From contig PKRI01000010.1 of the NCBI GenBank assembly GCA_017577485.1, forward strand, positions 1-51,876: DNA of 51,876 bases. The letters are read 5' to 3'. The stretch comes from Bacillota bacterium. Lineage in GTDB: Bacteria > Bacillota > Sulfobacillia > Thermaerobacterales > RSA17. A program made the position numbers and the translations under genes. How positions within the stretch are numbered: position 1 is the first letter of the stretch; the number at the start of each line of letters is the position of its first letter. Shown one piece after another: positions 34,663 through 43,774 of this stretch. The notes under the pieces were generated by a model that made no database searches, was not told the origin of the DNA, and saw only the letters and a program-made list of their open reading frames with translations.

Positions 34663-36732
34663 TCAGCCCGCCGACACCTGGGCGGCGGCGATCACCTGCC
34701 GGGCCACCGGCTCAGGTACCTCTTCGTAGTGCGACAGCGTCATCCTGAACGTGCCGCGCCCCTGGGTCAGAGACCTCAGGTCGATGGCGTAGTCGAACAT
34801 CTCGGCCAACGGCGCCTGGGCCCGGATCAGCTGCACCGTGCCGCGGGGCTCCATGCCCAGGATGCGGCCGCGCCGCTTGTTCAGGTCGCCCATGATGTCG
34901 CCCGTGAACTCTTCCGGCACCAGGACCTCCACGTCGGCGATGGGCTCCAGCAGGATCGGGTCCGCCTCCCGGAACCCCTTCTTGAAGGCCTGCGACGCCG
35001 CGATCTTGAAGGCCATCTCCGACGAGTCCACGGAGTGGTACGACCCGTCGTAAAGCACCACTTTGACGTCGGTGACCGGATATCCCGCCAGCACGCCTTC
35101 GGCCATGGCCTCGCGCACGCCTTTCTCCACGGCGGGGATGTACTGCCTGGGCACCGCGCCGCCGAAGATCTCCTCGTCGAAAGCGAAGCCCTGACCCCGC
35201 TCCAGCGGCTCGATGCGGATGAACACGTGGCCGTACTGGCCGCGGCCGCCGGTCTGCTTCTTGTGCTTGTACTCAGCGGTCACCGTCCGGCGGATGGTTT
35301 CGCGGTAGGGCACCCGCGGCGGGACCGTGTCCACCTCGACGTTGAACTTCCGCTTGAGCCGCGACTTGAGGACCTCCAGGTGCAGCTCGCCCATGCCGTA
35401 GATCAGTGTCTGCCGGGTCTCGGCATTGCGCTCCACGCGGAAGGTAGGGTCCTCTTCGGCCAGGCGCGCCAGGCCCGTGCTGATCTTCTCCTCGTCAGCC
35501 TTGGCCCGCGGTTGGACCGCCACGGCGAAGACCGGCTCGGGGAACTGGATGGGCGGGTAGGTCACCGGCCGGGCGGGGTCGCAGAGGGTATCGCCGGTCT
35601 GGGTGTGCTGGAGCCGGGCCACGGCCACGATGTCGCCGGCGGCGGCCTCGGTCACAGGCTGCTGCTCCTTGCCCCGCAGGGCGAACAGCGGGCCCAGCCG
35701 CTCGGGCTGGCCGCGGCTGGAGTTGAGCACGGTGGAGTCGGGCCGGACCGTGCCCGAACACACCTTGAAGATCGAAATCTTGCCCACGTAGGGATCGGCC
35801 AGGGTCTTGAACACCACGGCGCTGAAGGGCTGTTCCGGCGACGGCGCCCGTTGAGCCGCGCCGCCCTGCGGGTCCCGGCCCGCCGCCGGCGGCAGGTCGG
35901 CCGGCGACGGCAGGCAGCGGACGATGGCGTCCAGCAGGCGGCGCCCGCCGATGCCGGCCCCGGCGCTGCCGCAGAGGACGGGGATCACCGTGCCCGCCAG
36001 CACGGCCTTGCGCAGCCCGGCGGCCAGGTCGGCCTCGGACAGCGTCTCGCCTTCCAGGTACCGCTCCAGCAGGGTGTCGTCGCTGCCGGCGATCTCCTCG
36101 ATGAGGTGGAAGCGCATTTCGGCCACCTGGTCGGCCAGTTCGGCGGGGATGCCGGACGCGACGCTCCTGCCGCCCTGGTTGATGTAGGCGCGCTCCGAGA
36201 GGACGTCCACCACGCCGGTGAAGGACGCCTCGGCGCCGATGGGCACCTGCACCGGCGTGACGGCGCGGCCGAAGGCCTCGCGCAGCTGCTGGAGGGTGCG
36301 CTGGAAGTCTGCATGCTCCCGGTCCATCTTGTTGATGAACACCAGGCGGGGGCGCCCGGCCTCCTCGGCGTGGCGCCAGACCAGTTCGGTCCCCACCTCG
36401 ACGCCGGCGGCGGCGTCCACCACCACCACGGCGCCCTCGGCCACCCGCAGGGCGGCGTGGACCTCGCCGGCAAAGTCGAAGTAGCCGGGCGTGTCGATCA
36501 GGTTGATCTTGTGCTGCTGCCAGGGGATCGGTGCCAGGGAGGACTGGATGCTGACGCGGCGCTCCACTTCGTCGGGGTCGAAATCCAGGACGCTGGTGCC
36601 GGCGTCGACCCGGCCCATGCGGTCGGTCACGCCTGCGACGTGGAGCAGCAGTTCGGCCAACTGCGTCTTGCCCGCGCCGCCGTGGGCGATGAGGGCCACG
36701 TTCCGCAGGCGTTCTACAGGTTGGCGGTTCAC
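34663..36732 (-). CDS. Elongation factor G-like GTPase (FusA2 type)
   Basis: A 689-residue translational GTPase. The P-loop reads AHGGAGKTQLAE instead of the AHIDAGKTT of true EF-G, which is the hallmark of the EF-G-like paralogues of unknown role found in Firmicutes and actinobacteria. DTPGYFDF and NKMD give the other GTP motifs. EF-G domains III-V follow (domain IV near ETIRRTVTAEYKHKKQTGGRGQ is split by the Lys-rich stretch; domain V has PIADVEVLVPEEFTGDIMGD). GTG 36732 has GGGAG nine bases upstream, within a tandem 16-bp duplication. Single gene unit. A role in ribosome recycling or stress is only inference. Confidence 0.88.
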   Translation of the reverse strand: MNRQPVERLRNVALIAHGGAGKTQLAELLLHVAGVTDRMGRVDAGTSVLDFDPDEVERRVSIQSSLAPIPWQQHKINLIDTPGYFDFAGEVHAALRVAEGAVVVVDAAAGVEVGTELVWRHAEEAGRPRLVFINKMDREHADFQRTLQQLREAFGRAVTPVQVPIGAEASFTGVVDVLSERAYINQGGRSVASGIPAELADQVAEMRFHLIEEIAGSDDTLLERYLEGETLSEADLAAGLRKAVLAGTVIPVLCGSAGAGIGGRRLLDAIVRCLPSPADLPPAAGRDPQGGAAQRAPSPEQPFSAVVFKTLADPYVGKISIFKVCSGTVRPDSTVLNSSRGQPERLGPLFALRGKEQQPVTEAAAGDIVAVARLQHTQTGDTLCDPARPVTYPPIQFPEPVFAVAVQPRAKADEEKISTGLARLAEEDPTFRVERNAETRQTLIYGMGELHLEVLKSRLKRKFNVEVDTVPPRVPYRETIRRTVTAEYKHKKQTGGRGQYGHVFIRIEPLERGQGFAFDEEIFGGAVPRQYIPAVEKGVREAMAEGVLAGYPVTDVKVVLYDGSYHSVDSSEMAFKIAASQAFKKGFREADPILLEPIADVEVLVPEEFTGDIMGDLNKRRGRILGMEPRGTVQLIRAQAPLAEMFDYAIDLRSLTQGRGTFRMTLSHYEEVPEPVARQVIAAAQVSAG

Positions 36733-36736
36733 CTGG

Positions 36737-36768
36737 TCGGACTCCCTTCCGATCGGACTCCTTTCCGT
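36737..36768. repeat. Tandem 16-bp duplication carrying two ribosome-site copies
   Basis: TCGGACTCCCTTCCGA (36737-36752) is followed directly by a copy with two mismatches (36753-36768). On the minus strand each copy holds GGAG, so the EF-G-like gene has two candidate Shine-Dalgarno sequences. The remainder to 36921 shows nothing distinct. Confidence 0.6.
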
Positions 36769-36921
36769 TCACCAGACTGCGGTTGAGGGGTGCGGCGGCA
36801 GGGGCCGCCCTCGGTCGCGGGGCGCCCTGGTTCGACGGGATTCGTACGAAGACGGGATACTCTGGGAGTTCTACGGGCTCCAAAGCGCTTCCTGCACCGA
36901 TTTCAGGCGTGCGGCGGCACG

Positions 36922-38385
36922 TCACTCGGCGCCGGCGGGCAGCAGGGCCGCCTCGGTGTAGCGGGCGGCGGGGTTCCACAGCAGCCACTGTTCCAGGCCC
37001 GCGTCGTAGACGGCCTGGATCTGGGCCCTGACCTCGGCAGGGCCGTAGCGGTGGCGCAGGCTGAAGTCCTGCAGCCAGGGGCGGATGACGGCCGGCTCGC
37101 CGTGGGGGCGGCGCTCCAGGGCGTCCTGGAGGGTGTTCAGCACCGTCTCGTAGGGCGCCGCGTCGGGATCGGGCAGGCCGTACACCCGGGGGGCGTAGTG
37201 GGAGGGGTAGGCCATGGGCGAGATGTAGTGGATGCCCCAGGCCACGTCCTCCCAGCGCTGGCCGATGCCCATGTCGCCGTCGACGCTGGGGGTCTGGCCG
37301 AAGACGTCCGCCGACACCATGACGTTGTAAGGCTCCAGGGCTTCCCGGGCGGCCCGCAGGAAGCCGCCGATCACCTCCGACGGCGTCCGCTCGTCCCGGC
37401 CCGGGTACACGGCGACACGCACCGGCCCGTCGCTGGGGAAGCGCACGTAGTCGAACTGGACCTCGCGGAAGCCCAGCAGCGCCGCCTCGCGGGCCACCTG
37501 GATGTTGTACTCCCAGGCGCCGGGGTGATAAGGGTTGAGCCAGGCCGTGCCCTTGCGGTCGCGCCAGGGCCGGCCGTCGGCCAACTGGACCGCCAGGTCG
37601 GGGCGGGCGCCGGCCAGCACGTTGTCCTTGAACGTGACCACGCGGGCGATGGTGTAGATGCCCTCGTCCCGCAGGGCCTCCAGCACCCGGGCGGCGTCGC
37701 GGAACCGGACGCGCACGGCCCCCACGGCCTCGGCTTCGGGGAAGGGCGTGCCGGCCACCAGGTAACCCAGGTCGTCCTTGAAGTCGATGACCACGGCGTT
37801 AAGTTCGGTACGCCGGACCAGATCGATGAGATCGTTGAACCACGCCGTCTCGCCGGTGACGGCGGCGGGGATGTAGATGCCCCGCACCGTCACCTGGGCC
37901 GCGGCGTGGACGGCGGCCACGCGCCGGGCCAGGAGGCGGCCGCCGTCGAACGACCGCACGGAGATGGGCTCGCCGGGCGCGTCGCCGTCCGGTTCAGCGC
38001 CGGCCGCGGGCGCGGGCGGTTCCGGCAGCGCGGCCGACACGGTCCAGACGGCGCCGGGGGCCGGCTCCGCCAGGCCGGCCAGCAGGTCGGCCGGGGCGCC
38101 GGGAGCCGCACCTTCGGGACCAGCCGGCCCGGCGGGAACCGCCGGCGCCCGGGGCAGCCAGTGGGCGACCGCCCCCACCGCCAGCAGCAGCGCCAGCAGC
38201 GCCAGGATCGCCGGGGCAGGCCGCGGCGACGGGCTCCGGCCCAGGCCCGGGCCCGGCTGCGGCACCGGCCCGCCGCCCGGGGCGGGCCCGCGCACGGTGC
38301 CTCGTCTCGTGCCCCGTCCCGCCCCTACCGGAGGTGGCGCGGGCGGGGGCGACCCGCTCAGGCCCGGCACTCCTGACCGACCCAC
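36922..38385 (-). CDS. Secreted/membrane-anchored putative glycoside hydrolase (DUF4015)
   Basis: A 487-residue protein: Pro/Gly-rich N-terminus, a membrane segment near residues 60-78 (ILALLALLLAVGAVAHWL), a Pro/Ala linker, then a (beta/alpha)8-type domain from about residue 150. Diagnostic strand ends are NAVVIDFKDDLGYLV, REVQFDYVRFPSDG and NVMVSADVFGQTPS, with acidic residues at strand ends as in glycosidases. The domain matches the DUF4015 family; substrate unknown, perhaps cell-wall glycans. The start is uncertain: 38385 overlaps cutA by 28 bases, and GTGs at 38370, 38328 and 38295 are alternatives. Confidence 0.78.
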   Translation of the reverse strand: MGRSGVPGLSGSPPPAPPPVGAGRGTRRGTVRGPAPGGGPVPQPGPGLGRSPSPRPAPAILALLALLLAVGAVAHWLPRAPAVPAGPAGPEGAAPGAPADLLAGLAEPAPGAVWTVSAALPEPPAPAAGAEPDGDAPGEPISVRSFDGGRLLARRVAAVHAAAQVTVRGIYIPAAVTGETAWFNDLIDLVRRTELNAVVIDFKDDLGYLVAGTPFPEAEAVGAVRVRFRDAARVLEALRDEGIYTIARVVTFKDNVLAGARPDLAVQLADGRPWRDRKGTAWLNPYHPGAWEYNIQVAREAALLGFREVQFDYVRFPSDGPVRVAVYPGRDERTPSEVIGGFLRAAREALEPYNVMVSADVFGQTPSVDGDMGIGQRWEDVAWGIHYISPMAYPSHYAPRVYGLPDPDAAPYETVLNTLQDALERRPHGEPAVIRPWLQDFSLRHRYGPAEVRAQIQAVYDAGLEQWLLWNPAARYTEAALLPAGAE

Positions 38386-38684
38386 TGCAGGTACTCGGCG
38401 TTGCCTTCCAGGATCGGCAGCGCCAGGATCGCCGGCACCTGGTAGGAGTGCAGTTCCTTCACCCGCTGGATGACCCGGGGGACCAGCCCGGCCGTCGTCT
38501 TGGCCACGAACACGACCTCGCGGTCGTCCTGCAGTTCACCCTCCCACCAGTAGAAGGACCGCACCGGCGGCAGGATGTTGGCGCAGGCCACCAGGCGCTC
38601 TTCCACCAGCGTGCGGGCGATCCGGGCGGCCTCTTCTTCGCCTGAGGTGGTCACGTACATCAGCACCCGATCCGTCCCGGCCAT
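38358..38684 (-). CDS. cutA: CutA-like divalent-cation tolerance protein
   Basis: A 108-residue trimeric cytosolic protein. The family signature is complete: MYVTTSGEEEAARIARTLVE, RLVACANILPPVRSFYWWEG and EVVFVAKTT. CutA is widespread and linked to copper tolerance in E. coli, but its biochemical role is not settled. The gene overlaps the DUF4015 gene start. Confidence 0.93.
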   Translation of the reverse strand: MAGTDRVLMYVTTSGEEEAARIARTLVEERLVACANILPPVRSFYWWEGELQDDREVVFVAKTTAGLVPRVIQRVKELHSYQVPAILALPILEGNAEYLQWVGQECRA

Positions 38685-38720
38685 GGCTCAACCTCCCATC
38701 CAACCCCGGCAAAGCGCGAA

Positions 38721-38741
38721 GGCCGGGCGTCACGCCCGGCC
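38721..38741 (-). terminator. Hairpin between the 48-residue gene and cutA
   Basis: GGCCGGGCG (38721-38729) pairs with CGCCCGGCC (38733-38741) around a three-base loop. On the minus strand a weak T-containing tail follows. Likely terminator of the small gene upstream. Confidence 0.45.
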
Positions 38742-38769
38742 CCTCAACCACCGACGGACACGCAATGGA

Positions 38770-38916
38770 TCAGGCCTTCCCGTGTTCCTTCTGCCACTTT
38801 TCCTTATGCATCTTCTTGCGAATCTGCATGATCAGTTCGATAAAGCTGTACTTGCGCTCGTCCAGTTCCCGCTTGCGGCGCTCCAGCTCTTCCGGCGTGA
38901 TCTCGCGGTCGGGCAT
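38770..38916 (-). CDS. 48-residue highly charged small protein
   Basis: Starts MPDREITPEELERRKRELDE and ends KKMHKEKWQKEHGKA. It is a lysine- and glutamate-rich helix with one hydrophobic patch (SFIELIMQI). GGAGG lies 16 bases before the ATG but ten before an in-frame TTG two codons upstream, so the protein may be 50 residues. Strong coding bias and a hairpin after it support a real gene. No family recognised. It lies between cutA and the Lrp-family regulator on the same strand. Confidence 0.65.
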   Translation of the reverse strand: MPDREITPEELERRKRELDERKYSFIELIMQIRKKMHKEKWQKEHGKA

Positions 38917-39000
38917 GCCCAACGCCAAGGTTCCTCCTTCCGGCCGAACGGGCGCGCCGCAGGCCGACGAAAACCGTCATGCTGAACCGGGGGCTTGGCA

Positions 39001-39546
39001 CTACTTCGAGGGAGCCAGCGCCGCTCCCGCCCCGTTGAGCGCCTCACTGCCGGTGCCCACGGCGCGTCCGCTGTGATTTTCGATGACCGGATCATCGGGC
39101 AGACCGATCTGGAACGAGTCCTTGAAGATCTCCAGCACCACCGCGGTGTTGGTGCTGGTGATGCCCTCGATCCGGGCCAGGTCCTCGGTGATGAAACGGG
39201 CCAGTTCGTGGTTGGAGGCAAAATAGCCTACCACAATGATATCGAACATGCCCGTGGTAAGCATCAGCTGGCGGATGCGCGGCAGGGTCGCGATCTGGGC
39301 CGCCACCTGCCGCACCATGGACGGCTGCACCTTCAGGCCGATGACCGCCGGGGTGTCGAAGCCGATGACGAACGGGTCCGACTTGGCCCCGATGTCGATG
39401 ATGCCTTCCTCCACCAGCCGGTAGAACTTCCGCCGGATGGTGCCCTCCGTAACGCCGATGCGCTCGGCCATCTCCACGAAGGACATGCGCCCGTCCTGCT
39501 GGAGGAGCTTGATGATCTCTTTGTCGGTGCTGCTCAGGGAAATCAC
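39001..39546 (-). CDS. Lrp/AsnC-family transcriptional regulator
   Basis: A 181-residue regulator: N-terminal helix-turn-helix (EIIKLLQQDGRMSFVEMAER ... GVTEGTIRRKFYRL) and C-terminal ligand-binding RAM domain (RIRQLMLTTGMFDIIVVGY). The C-terminal ~25 residues are an unusual Gly/Ala-rich tail. GTG 39546 has GGAG eight bases upstream. It lies 16 bases after the aminotransferase gene and so is probably co-transcribed; it may sense an amino acid that the enzyme handles. Confidence 0.9.
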   Translation of the reverse strand: MISLSSTDKEIIKLLQQDGRMSFVEMAERIGVTEGTIRRKFYRLVEEGIIDIGAKSDPFVIGFDTPAVIGLKVQPSMVRQVAAQIATLPRIRQLMLTTGMFDIIVVGYFASNHELARFITEDLARIEGITSTNTAVVLEIFKDSFQIGLPDDPVIENHSGRAVGTGSEALNGAGAALAPSK

Positions 39547-39562
39547 GGTGGAAACTCCTCTC

Positions 39563-40939
39563 TTACGCTTCCTGATTCTCGCGATCTTGAAGCGCTTCGT
39601 CGAAAGCGGCCCGGAGCACATCCAGGGCTTCGGCGGCCTGCTCGGCGGTCAGCGTCAGCGGCGCCAGCACCCGGATCACGTTGCCGTAGATGCCGGCCCG
39701 CAGCAGCAGCAGGCCCCGCTGCATGGCACTGCGGATCACCCGGCCCGCGAGGTCGGCGTCCGGCTCCCGGGTCTTACGGTCGCGCACCAGTTCCATGGCC
39801 AGCATGGGCCCGAGACCGCGGACCTCGCCGATGACCGCGTAGCGCCGGGCCAGTTCCTCGAAGCCCTGGCGCAGCAGGCTGCCCACCCGCCGGCCGTTCT
39901 CCAGCAGATCCGTCTGGGCGAACTCGTCCAGCACCGCCAGGGCGGCGGCGCAGGCCACCGGGTTGCCCACGTAGGTGCCGCCGATGGCTCCCTCGGGGGC
40001 GGCGTCCATGACTTCGGCCTTGCCGACGATGCCGCTCAGCGGCATGCCGCCCGCCAGCGACTTGGCAATGCAGACGATATCGGGGTCCAGGTCGAAGTGC
40101 TCCGAGGCGAACAGGCGGCCGGTGCGCCCGAAGCCGGTCTGGACCTCGTCGACGATGAACACGATGCCGTAACGCCGGCAGATGTCCTGAACGCGAGGCA
40201 GAAAGTTGGCCGGCGGCACCACGAAGCCGCCCTCACCCTGGACCGGTTCCACGATGACGGCCGCCACGTCATCGGCCGGCACCTCGGTACGGAGCATGCG
40301 CTCCAGGCGGTCGGCGCAGATGTCGGCGTATTCCTCGTCGGAAACCGGGTAGGGCTTCCGGTACGTGTACGGGAAGGGCGCCCGGTACACGTCGGGCACG
40401 AAGGGACCCAGCCCAACCTTGTACGGACGGCCGCGGCCGGTAAGGCTCAGGGCCATCCAGGTGCGGCCGTGGAAGGCGCCTTCGAAGGCGATGACGGCCC
40501 GCCGGCCCGTGTAAAGCCGCGCCACCTTGACGGCGTTTTCAACGGCTTCGGCGCCGGAGTTGAAGAAGAAGGCCTTCTTGGGGCCGCGGCCCGGCGCCAG
40601 TTCCGTGATGCGCTCCGCCAGGCGGATCAGCGGCTCATAGGGGATGATGCTGTAGTCGGTGTGGGTGAAGCGGGCCGCCTGGTCCTGGACGGCCTTCACC
40701 ACGCGGGGATTGGCGTGGCCGACGTTGAGGACGCCGACGCCGCCGGTGAAGTCGATCATGACGTTGCCGTCGACGTCGATGACCAGGGCGCCTTCAGCGC
40801 GCTCAACGACGGCGGGGACATGGACGTCGATGGCCCGGGGGATCACCCGGCGGTGACGTTCGAGCAGTTCCTGCGACTTCGGACCGGGAATCTCGGTCTT
40901 CATCTGAATGCTGCGAACCAGGCCCGCCGCATCGGCCAA
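39563..40939 (-). CDS. gabT: Class III aminotransferase, probably 4-aminobutyrate transaminase
   Basis: A 458-residue PLP enzyme. FFFNSGAEAVENAVKVAR, FEGAFHGRT and VDEVQTGFGRTG are the cofactor-binding blocks. The PLP lysine is in IAKSLAGGMPLSG near residue 296. YVGNPVACAAALAVLD is also typical of GabT-like enzymes. Acetylornithine or other omega-amino acids remain possible substrates. TTG 40939 follows GAGGTGAT by six bases. It is first in a two-gene unit with the Lrp-type regulator. Confidence 0.88.
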   Translation of the reverse strand: MADAAGLVRSIQMKTEIPGPKSQELLERHRRVIPRAIDVHVPAVVERAEGALVIDVDGNVMIDFTGGVGVLNVGHANPRVVKAVQDQAARFTHTDYSIIPYEPLIRLAERITELAPGRGPKKAFFFNSGAEAVENAVKVARLYTGRRAVIAFEGAFHGRTWMALSLTGRGRPYKVGLGPFVPDVYRAPFPYTYRKPYPVSDEEYADICADRLERMLRTEVPADDVAAVIVEPVQGEGGFVVPPANFLPRVQDICRRYGIVFIVDEVQTGFGRTGRLFASEHFDLDPDIVCIAKSLAGGMPLSGIVGKAEVMDAAPEGAIGGTYVGNPVACAAALAVLDEFAQTDLLENGRRVGSLLRQGFEELARRYAVIGEVRGLGPMLAMELVRDRKTREPDADLAGRVIRSAMQRGLLLLRAGIYGNVIRVLAPLTLTAEQAAEALDVLRAAFDEALQDRENQEA

Positions 40940-41207
40940 AGCCCATCACCTCAGCAACTCTCAGCCTAGCACAGGGACAGGCCCGTCACCAGAGGTTCCA
41001 GGGCAGGAAATTGACGTCGCCGGCAGGGTTTTTTGAGTGTGCGGCGAATTTAGCATGGCCAACTCTGGCTTTCGTGACAGAAGCTGCCGGCCGTCCCCCC
41101 GGCGCCTCGAGGTCGAACCCGGGCGCTCCCTAACGAACGCCAGCGAACCTCCGATGTATCCGTTTGAAGCCACAGCAACTGCAGCAAGAGAGGAGGTCCC
41201 ACAGGTC

Positions 41208-42446
41208 ATGCGCGGGCGCACCCTGAGCGTGGGCGCCGCGGCCGCCGCCCTGGGCCTCTTGCTGGCGGCCGCAGCGTCGGGTCCGGACGCCCACGCCGCC
41301 ATCCTCGATTACCTACACATCATGGGCCCCTGGGGCTACCTGGGTGAACCCCTGACCTCCGAAGTCTGGTGGCAGGGCCCGCTGGCTGACTTCGAAAAGT
41401 CCCAACCACTGGTCTTGGAGATCTTCCGGGACGAAGATATACCCGACCAGGGTCCCTTCATCAGGCCCGATCCTGTCGCCACCTTCGAATTCGACCTCAA
41501 GGGCAAGATGAAGAACTGCGGCGAGCACTGGTGCGCCGAGATCCAGGTCGGGTTCGATCAACCCGGCAGCTATCAGTTCTGGTACCACTTGAAGGGCAGC
41601 CCAGGCTCCTCTCTGGGTACCATCGGAACGCTGTGGTACCACGCACCGGAATACGCCAACGTCCTTGAAATCTCGGGCCCGCGGCAGATCCGGTTCTCCC
41701 GGGATCCCGTTCCCTACAGGATCTGCTGGCGCGGCAGCCTCGAGGAGCTTGAAGACAACCACATCGACCTGGCCTTGCTGGCCAGCGGCATCAACACCGG
41801 CCACTATTCGGAAGGCCACCGCTTCGTCACCGGGGACGGCAGGATCTCGCCGTGCATTACGGTGGACGTGACCTTCGAAGCACCCGAGCCGCACCGCCTG
41901 AGCGTCGGTGTGCGCAACTGGACAACGTGGCGCTCGACCTGGGTGGAGTTCGGAAAGGTGGCCGTGGGGTACAGCTTCGACCAGCAGAGCGAGCGCCTGC
42001 GGCTGTTCCCCGATCTGCGCGAGCAGGTGGCCAGGGATCCAAGCAAGCCCGACCTCTATCGCCAACTGGTGACGGCACTGCGCCAGCAAGGCATCCAGGA
42101 CATGCTGGTCTTCGTGGACGGCCTGGAGCTGGCGCTGGACGTGCCGCCCACACTGAAGAACGGGCGCACCCTGGTGCCTTTCCGCGGCATCGCTGAGAGC
42201 CTGGGCGCTGCCGTTCAGTGGCACAAGGAAACCTCCGAAGTGGTCATGACCCGAGGCAACACGGTGGTGCGGCTGGTCTTCGGCCATCACACAGCCTACA
42301 TCAACGACCGGCCGGTCACCCTCGACGTGCCCGCGCAGGTCATCGACGGCAGGACCCTGGTTCCCCTCCGGTTCGTCAGCGAGGCGCTGGACGCCGAGGT
42401 GGCATGGGATCCTGACCTGCGGTTCGTGCAGGTGCTGAGCCGTTGA
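41208..42446 (+). CDS. Secreted protein with C-terminal copper-amine-oxidase-N-type domain
   Basis: A 412-residue exported protein. The signal peptide is about residues 1-28 (AAAALGLLLAAAASGPDAHA). The central ~250 residues show no known family; they are rich in Trp/Tyr with cysteine pairs (CGEHWC, CWRG). The last ~110 residues form a copper amine oxidase N-terminal-like domain with its doubled motif: KNGRTLVPFRGIAESLGAAV and IDGRTLVPLRFVSEALDAEV. Such domains act as wall-binding modules in clostridia. ATG 41208 has GGAGG upstream. The GC content is a little lower than its neighbours. Confidence 0.8.
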   Translation: MRGRTLSVGAAAAALGLLLAAAASGPDAHAAILDYLHIMGPWGYLGEPLTSEVWWQGPLADFEKSQPLVLEIFRDEDIPDQGPFIRPDPVATFEFDLKGKMKNCGEHWCAEIQVGFDQPGSYQFWYHLKGSPGSSLGTIGTLWYHAPEYANVLEISGPRQIRFSRDPVPYRICWRGSLEELEDNHIDLALLASGINTGHYSEGHRFVTGDGRISPCITVDVTFEAPEPHRLSVGVRNWTTWRSTWVEFGKVAVGYSFDQQSERLRLFPDLREQVARDPSKPDLYRQLVTALRQQGIQDMLVFVDGLELALDVPPTLKNGRTLVPFRGIAESLGAAVQWHKETSEVVMTRGNTVVRLVFGHHTAYINDRPVTLDVPAQVIDGRTLVPLRFVSEALDAEVAWDPDLRFVQVLSR

Positions 42447-42503
42447 GGTGAAGCCGCTGTGGACGCATTGAGGTCCGCCTACAAGATGAAGGACGGAACG
42501 TGG

Positions 42504-42650
42504 ATGCGCCGCGTGCTGGCGATCGCGATGGCGGTCGCGATCCTGGCGGGCGTCACCGCAGCGGTACCCGCGGCAGCCGCCGATAACGCCGGTTGGGATT
42601 ACCGGTTAGTGTCGTCTCTACAAGAGCTGTTGACAGATCTGCCTCAGTAG
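42504..42650 (+). pseudogene. Truncated secreted protein (signal peptide plus fragment)
   Basis: From ATG 42504 (AAGGACGG upstream) a clean signal peptide is encoded (MRRVLAIAMAVAILAGVTAA, cleavage near PAAAA), followed by only ~23 residues (ADNAGWDYRLVSSLQELLTD) before a stop. Too short for a secreted domain. It ends where the sequence becomes less GC-rich and just before a dipeptidase gene that lacks its own N-terminus, so this may be a rearrangement scar. Confidence 0.5.
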
Positions 42651-42721
42651 AGGCCAGGAAACGAAGAGGGTCATGGCGCACTTCCTTGGTTGAGGCAGCC
42701 AAGGAAAGGAGTGCGGACGCC

Positions 42722-43699
42722 ATGGACCGCCTGGCGGAGCTGGAAGAAGACCCCGCGGCCCGCGACACGGTGGCCGAGGTGTGGCGGGCCTCGGGCGTCA
42801 ACGCGGTCCAGGTGACCCTGGGCGCCATGGAAATGGCCATCGAGGACTGGGACGCGGTGGTGCGCGACGCCGCCCGCTGGTACCGCCGCGCCCGGACCGG
42901 CGACATGATGATCTGCACCACGGCGGCGGACCTGGAGTCAGCGTGGGCCCAGGGGCGCATCGGCCTGGTGCTGGGCCTGCAGGACTCCAGCTGCCTGGGT
43001 ACGGACCTGAACCGGCTGGACACCCTCTACAACCTGGGCGTCACCGTGGTCCAGCTGACCTACAACAGCCGCAACCTGGTGGGCGACGGCTGCACCGAGC
43101 GGAACCCGGGCGGCATCAGCCGTTTCGGGGCGCGGCTGATCGAGCACATGAACCGCCTGCGCATGGTGGTAGACGTGTCCCACTGCGGCCCCCAGACCAC
43201 CCTGGACGCCATCGAGTTGTCCCAGCAACCCATCGCCTTCACCCACGCCCTGTGCCGCTCCCTGAGCGACCACGCCCGGGCCAAGAGCGATGAAGCCATC
43301 CGGCTGCTGGCCGAGACGGGCGGCTACATGGGCATCGTGGCCGTGCCCTTCTTCCTGCGCCGGGACGGCGAGGCCGGCATCGACGACATGATGCGCCACC
43401 TGGCCCATGCCGCCGAGATCATGGGCATCGACCGGGTGGGCATCGCCACCGACTGGGGCGGCTGGAACACCGACGTGCCGCCGGAACTGCAGCAGGCCAT
43501 CTTGGAGGAGTTCCGGCGCATGGGCTTCCGCCCCGAGGACGGCGTCCAGATGAACGCGTACCTGGGCGAGTTCGTCAACTGGGAGGACTGGTACCACATC
43601 ACCCGCGGGCTGGTCTGGCTGGGCCTCAGCGACGACGAGATCCGCGGCGTGCTGGGGCGCAACTGGCTGAATTACTACCGGCGGATCCGCGGGGCGTAG
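42722..43699 (+). CDS. Membrane dipeptidase-like protein (M19), N-terminus apparently missing
   Basis: A 325-residue protein of the renal-dipeptidase family of zinc enzymes. The C-terminal metal histidines are present in VVDVSHCGPQTT and IAFTHALC, and LVGDGCTERNPGGISRFG and GIATDWGG are typical of one subfamily. The N-terminal HxD metal motif that begins most M19 proteins is not found; the frame opens only about 20 residues before the first family helix. The acidic bridging ligand position reads LGLQDSS. ATG 42722 has GGAG ten bases upstream. It could be a real short subfamily member or a 5'-truncated gene. Confidence 0.75.
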   Translation: MDRLAELEEDPAARDTVAEVWRASGVNAVQVTLGAMEMAIEDWDAVVRDAARWYRRARTGDMMICTTAADLESAWAQGRIGLVLGLQDSSCLGTDLNRLDTLYNLGVTVVQLTYNSRNLVGDGCTERNPGGISRFGARLIEHMNRLRMVVDVSHCGPQTTLDAIELSQQPIAFTHALCRSLSDHARAKSDEAIRLLAETGGYMGIVAVPFFLRRDGEAGIDDMMRHLAHAAEIMGIDRVGIATDWGGWNTDVPPELQQAILEEFRRMGFRPEDGVQMNAYLGEFVNWEDWYHITRGLVWLGLSDDEIRGVLGRNWLNYYRRIRGA

Positions 43700-43745
43700 G
43701 TCACGCACCCGAGTTACAGCAGTCATCCACCGCGTGCCGGACGGT

Positions 43746-43774
43746 GAGAGGGCCAGGTGAACCCTGGCCCTCTC
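43746..43774. terminator. Strong terminator after the dipeptidase gene
   Basis: GAGAGGGCCAGG (43746-43757) pairs perfectly with 43763-43774 around TGAAC, then GTTGTTGG. The following stretch to 43951 contains no obvious gene or promoter. Confidence 0.75.
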
